Below are positions 8,373-15,494 of a DNA stretch of 34,959 nt, in pieces. The translations under genes and the position numbers were made by a program. The stretch spans positions 1 through 34,959 of the forward strand of contig DGWA01000005.1 in the NCBI GenBank assembly GCA_002395105.1, read 5' to 3'. Below the pieces are notes generated by a model. That model did not search any database. It worked only from the letters and a program-made list of their open reading frames with translations, and was not told the DNA's origin. This DNA is from Rickettsiales bacterium UBA4270 (GTDB lineage Bacteria > Pseudomonadota > Alphaproteobacteria > Rickettsiales > Deianiraeaceae). The stretch's first letter is position 1; each line of letters begins with the position of its first letter.

Positions 8373-9575
8373 TTATGTTATAATTTTTCCTTGTGGAAAC
8401 GTGTTTATTGCAGCCTGTAAGTTATTGTTATTGATTAACTTAAGGGCTTCAATTGGCGTTGGGAGAGTTGATGAATAGCATAATTTATAAATTATAACAG
8501 TTAAGTATTGTTGTGATTGAATTATTGAAATTTCTTTAAGAGAGTTTGATAAAACTTGCCACATTCTTAACAAACGAGGAACGTTTAAATTGTTTGTTTT
8601 TATTAATTTAACTAAATTATCTTGAAAATCATTTTGTACGTCTTTAATTTCGATTACATTGCTTGCTAATTTTAAGCTATCTAAAATTATATTCATAATT
8701 TCTGAAACTATTTGCATTTTATCTGCATCATTTGATATGAAACATTCGATATCCTTAATTGCATTTTTAATATCTCCAAGATAGCAATTATAAAATAAAT
8801 TTGAGATTATCTTTCTATCAGGAATTGCGAGCATATTTTTTATATCTTCGTTTTTTATACAATTTTTACTTATAGCAATTGCCTGATCCAATAGAGAAAG
8901 ACTGTCTCTTACTGATCCGTTTGCATATTTTGCTATTAACTGCAATCCTTCTTCTTCAAAGGAAATTTTTTCTTTTTCACAAATATTTTTTAGATGTGAA
9001 AACAAAACATTTTCCGGAATGTTTTTAAGATAAAATTTTTGACATCTTGATAAAACAGTTATTGGAACCTTATTTATTTCAGTTGTTGCAAAAATAAATT
9101 TTACTCTTTCTGGTGGCTCTTCAAGTGTTTTTAATAATGCGTTAAATGCGCTTTTTGATAACATATGGACTTCGTCAATTATATAAACTTTATAACGTGA
9201 CATCATTGGTGCAAAATCGATTTTATCTATTATGTTTTCATGAATATCATCTTTTCCCGTATTGCTGGCCGCATCAAACTCTACAACATCTGGATTATTT
9301 CCTTCTAAAATTCCTTGACAACATTCACATTTTAAACATGGGTCTATGGTTGGCTTGTCGCTTTTTTTACAATTTAAACTTAGCGCCAATATGCGCGCAG
9401 ACGATGTTTTTCCAACACCACGAGTTCCGGTTAATAAGAAGGCATGGTGTATTTTATTCATGTTTATTGCATTAGAAATTGTTTTTACAAACACTTCTTG
9501 TCCAATAAGTTCAGATAGTAATCTTGGTCTATACTTTCTAGCTAAAACTAAATGTTCGCTATTTTTGGTTGTCAT
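8373..9575 (-). CDS. dnaX: DNA polymerase III clamp-loader subunit, short (gamma-like) DnaX
   Basis: This is the clamp-loader ATPase that loads the beta clamp. The N-terminal LARKYRPRLLSELIGQE, Walker A GTRGVGKT (about residues 50-57), zinc-module cysteines (69, 80, 83, 86), Walker B IIDEVHMLS, and SRCQKFYLKNI with the sensor-1/SRC arginine-finger region are all intact. The protein stops at 400 residues, soon after the collar domain. It therefore resembles E. coli gamma and lacks the tau domains that hold the DnaB helicase and the polymerase alpha subunit. No other open frame continues it downstream. It is 17 bases after trcR on the same strand, suggesting an operon. Confidence 0.93.
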   Translation of the reverse strand: MTTKNSEHLVLARKYRPRLLSELIGQEVFVKTISNAINMNKIHHAFLLTGTRGVGKTSSARILALSLNCKKSDKPTIDPCLKCECCQGILEGNNPDVVEFDAASNTGKDDIHENIIDKIDFAPMMSRYKVYIIDEVHMLSKSAFNALLKTLEEPPERVKFIFATTEINKVPITVLSRCQKFYLKNIPENVLFSHLKNICEKEKISFEEEGLQLIAKYANGSVRDSLSLLDQAIAISKNCIKNEDIKNMLAIPDRKIISNLFYNCYLGDIKNAIKDIECFISNDADKMQIVSEIMNIILDSLKLASNVIEIKDVQNDFQDNLVKLIKTNNLNVPRLLRMWQVLSNSLKEISIIQSQQYLTVIIYKLCYSSTLPTPIEALKLINNNNLQAAINTFPQGKIIT

Positions 9576-9592
9576 AGAAATGATTTAATCTT

Positions 9593-10348
9593 TTATTTTT
9601 TGCTTTTCTTTTTATTAATCTTCTTGTTGTTTTTTTGACTATTATTCTTTTTATTATTAATCTTTTTATTCTTTGTTACCTTATTAATTTTTTTTACAAC
9701 TTTATTCTTTTTAAGATTATTTGTTTGTTTTTTTACAGGCTTTGATTTTGCTTTTTTTTGTGAATTTTCTACTTTTATTTTTTTACTTTTTTTTCTCTTG
9801 TTGTTATTTTCGTCTTTTTTTGCTTTTTTATTTACGGCATTAATGATATCATTTTGCGAACAAAAACCTAAAATAACCGGATCTTTTGCTATTAGATTAT
9901 TGTAATCCGAATATTCTTTATTTCTAATTAATTGAACCATATTTTTTGTTGTTCTTAAAAGTTTCATAATTTGAGAATCTTCTAAGCTAGGAAAATAATT
10001 TACCAGCCAAAGGACGGCATTTGGCCTACTCCTACGTTGCAACATTGGAATATATTTTTTCTTTTTTTGTATTTTTATGTTAAAACCATCCAATGCCTTA
10101 AATGCATTATTTAATGGTTTTCCGTCTTTTTCACGAGCCCTAATTTCTTCATTCGTTAGATTTTTATTTTTTATTGGATCGGCTGCTGAAATTCCTTTTC
10201 CAATAACACCATCTGCTATGAGTTGAACTTCTGTTTCTGTAAAATTACAAAAATCACCAATCTGTTTAAAGGTCAAAGATGTATTGTCTACAAGCCAAAT
10301 AGCGGTAGCCATTGGAGCTATAATTGTATTATTTGATGAAATTTGCAT
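9593..10348 (-). CDS. trcR: TrcR/DUF1013-family cell-cycle regulator with a lysine-rich tail
   Basis: The N-terminal 160 residues match the alphaproteobacterial DUF1013 family, known as TrcR in Caulobacter, where it associates with RNA polymerase and affects cell-cycle genes. Conserved blocks are ATAIWLVDNTSLTFKQIGDF, EVQLIADGVIGKGI, the RRSRPNAVLWLVNYFP block, QIMKLLRTTKNMVQLIR and DPVILGFCSQNDI. The last roughly 90 residues are a low-complexity run of Lys and Asn with scattered Ser, Thr and Val, rich in KK and NKK, which could bind nucleic acid. ATG 10348 is preferred to the TTG at 10390 because the family begins shortly before ATA-WLVDN. It lies 17 bases upstream of dnaX. The family is largely restricted to Alphaproteobacteria and is a good taxonomic marker. 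Confidence 0.88.
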   Translation of the reverse strand: MQISSNNTIIAPMATAIWLVDNTSLTFKQIGDFCNFTETEVQLIADGVIGKGISAADPIKNKNLTNEEIRAREKDGKPLNNAFKALDGFNIKIQKKKKYIPMLQRRSRPNAVLWLVNYFPSLEDSQIMKLLRTTKNMVQLIRNKEYSDYNNLIAKDPVILGFCSQNDIINAVNKKAKKDENNNKRKKSKKIKVENSQKKAKSKPVKKQTNNLKKNKVVKKINKVTKNKKINNKKNNSQKNNKKINKKKSKK

Positions 10349-10458
10349 AACAAAACATAACTTAATTGTTTTTAAAAAAATAATTTGCAAGAAAAGATTT
10401 AATAATGCTATATCTAATCGATACTTTGATGAAAAATACTAAGCTTGACAATAATTTT

Positions 10459-10487
10459 TTGACACTTATTTACCTAAATCTTAATGT
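10459..10487 (+). promoter_or_regulatory. Promoter of the ankyrin-led operon
   Basis: TTGACA (10459-10464), a 17-base spacer and TAATGT (10482-10487) end three bases before ATG 10491. A second TTGACA lies at 10445-10450. The -10 match is weak, but the spacing to the ATG again implies a leaderless transcript. Confidence 0.45.
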
Positions 10488-10490
10488 GCA

Positions 10491-11189
10491 ATGCAACAGG
10501 TTTTCTCTATTTTCTTTACAATTTTTTTCTTTTGTCAATGCAGTTTCTCTGCATTTAGTGAATATAGTGGTAAATCTACTAAAAAAGGAATGATTTCAAA
10601 AACTAAAAACAGACAAAAATCCATTTCCGATGCTTACAATTTAATTGAACGTGTAATTGATCCAAACAGTCCGATGTGTAAATATGCAGTAAAAAACGAT
10701 ATAGCTGCAATAAAAAGGATGCTTTTGAGATCGAAAAATATAAAAGCAGATGTAAATACAATTTGTAAACACAACGAGAGTTTATTCTTAATAGCCGTTA
10801 AAAACGATAACTATCTTGTTGCTGAATTTTTATTCAGAAAAGGAGCAAATGTTAATATTCAAAATGAAGCTGGCGTTTCGGCATTACACATTATTGCACA
10901 AAAAAAATCAGAAAACGCAGATAGAATTTTTAATTTTTTAATAAAATCCAAGCGCTTAAATGTAAATTTGAAAGACATTGAAGGTTATACTCCGTTAATG
11001 AGAGCTGTTGAGTTTGAGAAAATACCAATGATTTCAGCTTTGGTTGAAGCTAATTCTGATTTAAATGTAAAAAATAATTATGGTCACAATGTTTTTGATT
11101 TAGCAAATATGTCCCTTGATGGTAAAAAAACAGACAAAGAAAGAGAGATTAGTAATAATATTATTAATATTTTAAACAAAAATGAATAG
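10491..11189 (+). CDS. Secreted ankyrin-repeat protein
   Basis: The 232-residue product starts with a signal peptide (hydrophobic FSIFFTIFFFCQCSFSA, predicted cut near residue 21). A basic stretch (about 24-45) follows, then ankyrin repeats from about residue 60 to 220, recognisable by AVKNDNYLVAEFLFRKGANV, SALHIIAQKK and GYTPLMRAVE. Ankyrin repeats mediate protein-protein binding, and secretion suggests a periplasmic or extracellular/host target. The stop overlaps the next start by eight bases, and the third gene overlaps the second by four, so the three are translationally coupled. The specific partner is unknown. Confidence 0.8.
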   Translation: MQQVFSIFFTIFFFCQCSFSAFSEYSGKSTKKGMISKTKNRQKSISDAYNLIERVIDPNSPMCKYAVKNDIAAIKRMLLRSKNIKADVNTICKHNESLFLIAVKNDNYLVAEFLFRKGANVNIQNEAGVSALHIIAQKKSENADRIFNFLIKSKRLNVNLKDIEGYTPLMRAVEFEKIPMISALVEANSDLNVKNNYGHNVFDLANMSLDGKKTDKEREISNNIINILNKNE

Positions 11190-11949
11190 AAAAAGAGTAT
11201 TATGTTTTGTACAGCAAAAAAAAATATTTTTTTATGTACTGGTTACAATGTTTTCTGTTATTTTATTTGCTATAATAAATATAACAATAACAAATCGAAA
11301 TATTTTTACAAAACAAGTAATTGAACAAAAAAAGAACGATCTTAAAAAAAAGAAAATCGAAATGGAAAAAATAAACAATGCTATAAGTTTTATGGAAAAT
11401 CACGAGATAGATAAAAATTTAAGCAAAGAATATGGTTTTTATTCTATATTTAATAAGCAAGAGTTTATAGATGCGATTGTTATAAAAATGAATGAAATTA
11501 ATGGTGGCGTTGAGTATTTGGAAAATAAAAAAACAAATCAGATAAATCTAGATTATTCAAATTTTTCTATTAAGTTAAAGCCAATCATAAATGATAATCT
11601 TGCTAACATAATTACGCAATTGAAGCAAAAAATGATTGTTAATGAAAATCAAAAAATTAATTTCTCGCTTGAAACAAACTTGTTAACAGTTGATTTTCAA
11701 GCCGACTATGAATATACGGTATACCAAATTTTGGAAGTTATGAAACGAATATTACCAGGAAATGTTGTCGTGAAAAAGATTTCTGTTAAGCCGGCCAAAG
11801 AAAGTCTTAAAAAAATGCTATATGAAAGACGTTTTGTTTCTCAAAATAAAAACGATTTTACATTAGAACTTAACAATAGATTATATTGTTCTATAGAGCT
11901 TGAATGGGAATACCTATCAAGTGAAAAATTTAAAGGTGGCGTAATGTGA
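11182..11949 (+). CDS. Bitopic inner-membrane protein with coiled coil (PilO/GspM-like architecture)
   Basis: I do not recognise a family with certainty. The 255-residue protein has a short basic cytoplasmic N-terminus, one transmembrane helix (about residues 15-37, VLVTMFSVILFAIINITI), and a charged coiled coil (about 45-75). A periplasmic alpha/beta region follows, with two similar segments ending in hydrophobic strands (about 90-225). This topology is that of PilO, PilN or GspM-type inner-membrane assembly proteins of type IV pili and type II secretion. A large pilin-like protein is encoded about 5 kb away (16932-17966). The functional link is inference. Confidence 0.7.
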   Translation: MNRKRVLCFVQQKKIFFYVLVTMFSVILFAIINITITNRNIFTKQVIEQKKNDLKKKKIEMEKINNAISFMENHEIDKNLSKEYGFYSIFNKQEFIDAIVIKMNEINGGVEYLENKKTNQINLDYSNFSIKLKPIINDNLANIITQLKQKMIVNENQKINFSLETNLLTVDFQADYEYTVYQILEVMKRILPGNVVVKKISVKPAKESLKKMLYERRFVSQNKNDFTLELNNRLYCSIELEWEYLSSEKFKGGVM

Positions 11950-12800
11950 ATATGATAAAAATTAGCAATATACTTTGTTTTATTTTTTTTGCAGTGAATA
12001 TATTTAGCAGTATGTGTTTTTTTGTCAACGCAGACAATGATGGAAAAAAATCTACCACGGAGAAAAATGTTATTAAAGTTGTTAGTAGTAAAAAAGATAA
12101 TCAGAAAATAATAATAGACAGAATAAATTCAAATAATGTCATTAAAAATAAAAAAACTAACTCTGTAAGCGAAACAAAATCAAATACTAACAATAATAAA
12201 AAAGATGAAAAAAAAACTTACGATGATTTATTAAGTTTCATTAACAACGGAAGATTGGGTATAAATAATTTATTTATAGATTTTGACGCAAATAAGGCAT
12301 TGGATTTTAATTATAATGATGTTAAATTTTACAACTTTGCTTTTTTAGAGGATAACGAAGAAATAGAAATTATAAAACGTATATTGGCTGAGCAACAAAA
12401 TCCTGATCTAAAAAAAATTCTTAACAAAGATGGAATACGGCAAAATATTATATTTGACCAAAATTTTAATAAAAAACCAGAGCATTCATTAAGAGTTAGT
12501 AGTTTAGTTTTTTTTAACAAAAAAAAATGGAATGCAAAAATTAATAGTGACTTAATCAATCAAGCTAGTAAAAAAACATTTTTTGAAGCAAAAATAGCAA
12601 CAGTAAACAAGACAAATATTGTTTTTTTGATACAAAATCCAAGTAAAAAAATTATTGAAAAAGTTCGTTTGATTAAAGATGAAAATTTATCTTACAGCAA
12701 TAGTTATTATGTGATAAAAAAAGGAAATAAAACACAAATAGCATTTAAATTATACATAGGACAAAAAATTGATCTTGATACAATGAAAATTGTTGGTTAA
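11946..12800 (+). CDS. Exported protein of unknown function, third gene of the ankyrin operon
   Basis: GTG 11946 overlaps the preceding stop (GTGA); ATG 11952 is an alternative. The N-terminus is a signal peptide (hydrophobic ISNILCFIFFAVNIFSSMCF ending near VNA, about residue 29). A Lys/Asn/Ser-rich linker (about 35-90) is followed by a folded domain (about 95-284). The C-terminal 60 residues are beta-rich: NIVFLIQNPSKKII, then a short turn and KGNKTQIAFKLYIG. Domain order resembles a small periplasmic partner such as PilP of a pilus alignment complex, but I see no decisive motif. Confidence is in the gene, not the function. Confidence 0.7.
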   Translation: MNMIKISNILCFIFFAVNIFSSMCFFVNADNDGKKSTTEKNVIKVVSSKKDNQKIIIDRINSNNVIKNKKTNSVSETKSNTNNNKKDEKKTYDDLLSFINNGRLGINNLFIDFDANKALDFNYNDVKFYNFAFLEDNEEIEIIKRILAEQQNPDLKKILNKDGIRQNIIFDQNFNKKPEHSLRVSSLVFFNKKKWNAKINSDLINQASKKTFFEAKIATVNKTNIVFLIQNPSKKIIEKVRLIKDENLSYSNSYYVIKKGNKTQIAFKLYIGQKIDLDTMKIVG

Positions 12801-12818
12801 TTTTTGCACAAGCAAAAA
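12801..12818. terminator. Weak bidirectional hairpin between a convergent gene and tRNA
   Basis: TTTTTGC (12801-12807) and GCAAAAA (12812-12818) are perfect complements around a four-base loop, directly after the stop at 12800 and just beyond the 3' end of the minus-strand tRNA-Arg. The arrangement suits a shared terminator, but only two G-C pairs support it. Confidence 0.4.
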
Positions 12819-12819
12819 G

Positions 12820-12893
12820 TGCACTCGGCGCGATTCGAACGCGCGACCCTCGGCTTAGAAGGCTGATGCTCTATCCAACTGAGCTACGAGTGC
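12820..12893 (-). tRNA. tRNA-Arg (anticodon TCT)
   Basis: Read on the minus strand, the acceptor arms GCACTCG and CGAGTGC pair perfectly. The D arm GCTC...GAGC, anticodon loop CTTCTAA (TCT at positions 34-36) and T arm GCGCG-TTCGAAT-CGCGC are all present, so it decodes AGA/AGG. The anticodon stem TCAGC/GCCGA has an A-C mismatch at its centre. The 3' CCA is not encoded (A73 is followed by CTT), unlike the three other tRNAs in the window. Confidence 0.93.
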
Positions 12894-13054
12894 TACAAAA
12901 CAAATGTCTTAGATTTTTTTTTATTTGCAAGATTATTTTATTAATCTTTTTTATACGTTGTTTTAACATAAAAAAAAAGAACTCTTTGTGGCTAATTATT
13001 TTTTTATTGTTTTTTATAAAATAATGTGTTATACTCATAATATAAATATATAAT

Positions 13055-14398
13055 ATGCCTAGTTTTAATGATGGAACGTTATATTGTTCTTTTTGTGGCG
13101 AAGCACAACAAGATGTTGATAGGCTGATTACCGGGCCAAATGTTAATATTTGCAACAATTGTGTTAAAACATGTCTTGATTTACTAGGCGAAGAAAGCGT
13201 TCCAAAAGGAGAACAAAAAAAAAATATAAACGAGATTGAAAGTAAAGACGTCGTTCTTTCGTCTCCGGAAAAAATTAAGTTATTTTTAGACAATTATATA
13301 ATTGGCCAGGATTATGCCAAAAAAATATTATCTGTTGCTGTTTATAATCATTATAAACGATTAAAATATTTAGAAAATCGTAACGACAACGATGTTGAGA
13401 TTTCTAAATCAAATGTTCTCTTGGTTGGCCCAACTGGATGTGGAAAAACGCTTTTAGCACAAACGTTAGCAAGACTATTGAATGTTCCTTTTGCGATAGC
13501 TGATGCTACAACTTTAACTGAGGCTGGTTACGTAGGAGATGATGTTGAAAATGTGTTGCAAAGACTTGTACAAAACGCTAATGGAGATATTGAAAAGGCT
13601 CAAAAGGGGATAATTTATATTGATGAAATTGATAAAATTGGTCGTAAAAGTGAAAATCCTTCGATTACAAGAGATGTATCCGGGGAAGGAGTTCAGCAAG
13701 CGTTATTAAAAATCATTGAAGGAACAGTCGCGAGTATAAGCAAAGAAGGCGATAGAAAACATCCAGCTGGCGATAGAATTATAATAAAAACCGATAATAT
13801 TCTATTTATTTTAGGTGGTGCTTTTGAAGGAATTATTGATATTATAATGCAACGCTGTCGAGAAACAACGATTGGTTTTATTGCTGATGTTAAAAGTAAA
13901 ACAAATGAAAAGGAAAATGCAAAATTAATTAAAAAAATTACTAGCGATGATTTGATTAAGTTTGGTATGATACCAGAGCTTGTTGGTCGTATGCCAATCA
14001 TAGCAGTATTAGACCCATTAACAGAAAGTGATTTAATGAATGTTTTGACAAAGCCGAAAAATGCAATTATAAAACAATATAAAAAGTTGTTTGAAATGGA
14101 CAATGTTGAATTGAATTTTGATGATAGTGCTTTAAAACTTATTGCAAAAAAAAGCTTAAAACGTAAATCAGGTGCTCGTGGCTTAAGGACTATTGTTGAA
14201 AAAATATTACTTGAACCAATGTATGATATACCAAATGGTAAATGGAAAAAAGTAACTATTAAAGACGATGGTTGTTCTTTTAGAATTGAAAAACAAAATG
14301 ATCAAAAACAAGAGGTTATAAAAATCGCAGGCCAAACAACAGACGGGCATTTTGGATCCGATAAAGCAGATAAAAGCTATGATCAAAAAACTGGATGA
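13055..14398 (+). CDS. clpX: ATP-dependent Clp protease ATP-binding subunit ClpX
   Basis: This 447-residue AAA+ unfoldase feeds ClpP. The N-terminal zinc-binding domain has CSFC (about residues 11-14) and CNNC (about 33-36). Walker A is GPTGCGKT, the GYVG pore loop reads AGYVGDDVENVLQ, and Walker B is IIYIDEIDKIGRK. The second conserved block is DVSGEGVQQALLKIIEGTVA, and the RKH pore loop is in GDRKHPAGD. The C-terminal sensor-2 region is KRKSGARGLRTIVE. No clpP or lon lies beside it, so it is separated from its usual partners. TATACT (13030-13035) and CATAAT (13036-13041) lie 13-19 bases before ATG 13055; no Shine-Dalgarno is visible. Confidence 0.97.
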   Translation: MPSFNDGTLYCSFCGEAQQDVDRLITGPNVNICNNCVKTCLDLLGEESVPKGEQKKNINEIESKDVVLSSPEKIKLFLDNYIIGQDYAKKILSVAVYNHYKRLKYLENRNDNDVEISKSNVLLVGPTGCGKTLLAQTLARLLNVPFAIADATTLTEAGYVGDDVENVLQRLVQNANGDIEKAQKGIIYIDEIDKIGRKSENPSITRDVSGEGVQQALLKIIEGTVASISKEGDRKHPAGDRIIIKTDNILFILGGAFEGIIDIIMQRCRETTIGFIADVKSKTNEKENAKLIKKITSDDLIKFGMIPELVGRMPIIAVLDPLTESDLMNVLTKPKNAIIKQYKKLFEMDNVELNFDDSALKLIAKKSLKRKSGARGLRTIVEKILLEPMYDIPNGKWKKVTIKDDGCSFRIEKQNDQKQEVIKIAGQTTDGHFGSDKADKSYDQKTG

Positions 14399-14498
14399 AG
14401 TTTTTTTATTAAAAGCGTAGTGAAGATTAATAATTTATAAGCATAGTTGTTTTTTATTTTTTATATTTTAAGTCTAGACTATCGTAATTTAATTTGTT

Positions 14499-15212
14499 AT
14501 GATTATATATATTATAGTAATTTTTGTTATCACAATATTCATTTATGCATTATTTAGTGCAATTAATGTTTATAATAAAAAAAATCATAAATTTCATGGC
14601 TACAAACATGCTAGCAAAAAACTTTTAAAAAATGGTTTATATGACGGAATTGTCGCGTTTGGATCTTCTAGAATATCAAACGATGACTCTCATATTCGTG
14701 ATATTGAAAATATTTCAGAGTTGTGTGCAAAAAGAATAATTAATAATGGGAAAAAAATTAGCTTTATAACAGGAGATGGTCCATCTGTTATGACTGCATG
14801 GCTAAAACCAGCAGCAAAGATTGGAGTTCAGACAGCAGGGTTTTCAATAACTTTACCATTTGAAGAAAGTGTTTCTGGTTATAGTAATGAAAAAATATCA
14901 TATACATTTACAAATTTTCCGGCCAGAAAGCAAGTAATGTTTGATCACGCAATTGCTTATGTTGTATTTAAAGGAGGTTTTGGAACAATGGATGAATTAT
15001 TTAATTTGCTTATTTATATAACAACAGGAAGAGTTGAGAAAAAACCAATTTTTATTTATCCGAAAAGTTTTTATAAGGATGTTTTAAATTTTAGTAAATT
15101 TATTGAAGACAAAACAATTGATGAAGACAGTGCAAAATTATTAACTTTTTTTGAATCAAAAGATGAATTGCTAAAGGCATTGTATAAAGTTATTGATGAA
15201 AATGGAAATTAA
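14499..15212 (+). CDS. Membrane-anchored LOG-family nucleotide hydrolase (lysine decarboxylase-like)
   Basis: Residues from about 48 match the LOG/YvdD Rossmann-fold family: IVAFGSSRIS, FITGDGPSVM (usually GGGPGxM), NFPARKQVMFDHA and the active-site block KGGFGTMDEL (usually PGGxGTxxE) with the catalytic Glu. Characterised members hydrolyse nucleoside 5'-monophosphates to free base plus ribose 5-phosphate. Before this domain is a long hydrophobic helix (residues 1-22, IIYIIVIFVITIFIYALF) followed by Lys/His-rich residues. Soluble relatives lack it. By the positive-inside rule the enzyme domain may face the cytoplasm. rnpA overlaps the 3' end. Confidence 0.8.
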   Translation: MIIYIIVIFVITIFIYALFSAINVYNKKNHKFHGYKHASKKLLKNGLYDGIVAFGSSRISNDDSHIRDIENISELCAKRIINNGKKISFITGDGPSVMTAWLKPAAKIGVQTAGFSITLPFEESVSGYSNEKISYTFTNFPARKQVMFDHAIAYVVFKGGFGTMDELFNLLIYITTGRVEKKPIFIYPKSFYKDVLNFSKFIEDKTIDEDSAKLLTFFESKDELLKALYKVIDENGN

Positions 15213-15465
15213 AATTAGCTGTGTTAGTTTAATCAAAAGAGCTTGTAAAACCAAGCAACTCATTGATAAAAAAAATATAATTATAATACCGAAAAAAAAT
15301 ATAAAACAAGCTAATAAACGGAATAAAATTCGCCGTCAAATTCGTGCAATTTTAACAAAAAATAAAGAAATGTTAAATAAAAGAATTATTATTAAATATT
15401 TGGATAAAAACGAGAAACCAATCTTTAAAAAGTTAGAAGATTCTATCTTGACAAATATTAACTAA
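15196..15465 (+). CDS. rnpA: Ribonuclease P protein component, short form
   Basis: The segment KKNIKQANKRNKIRRQIRAI corresponds to the RnpA RNR signature (V-x-x-A-x-x-RN-x-I-x-R-x-x-R), the main RNA-contacting helix. A hydrophobic strand MLNKRIIIKYL and a final helix follow, as in the family. At 87-89 residues it is shorter than typical RnpA (about 110-120), mostly at the N-terminus. It overlaps the LOG gene by up to 17 bases; ATG 15196 or 15202 could be used. The usual neighbour rpmH is absent, so the call rests on the motif alone. The protein assists RNase P RNA in removing tRNA 5' leaders. Confidence 0.6.
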   Translation: MKMEIKISCVSLIKRACKTKQLIDKKNIIIIPKKNIKQANKRNKIRRQIRAILTKNKEMLNKRIIIKYLDKNEKPIFKKLEDSILTNIN

Positions 15466-15494
15466 ACTAGATCGTAATAACTGTTTTTATATTA

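Noticed and set aside
9593..9870. The Lys/Asn-rich TrcR tail as a frameshift artefact.
   Set aside because: The tail continues in the same frame from the conserved core to a clean stop just before dnaX, and neither other frame offers a better family match.
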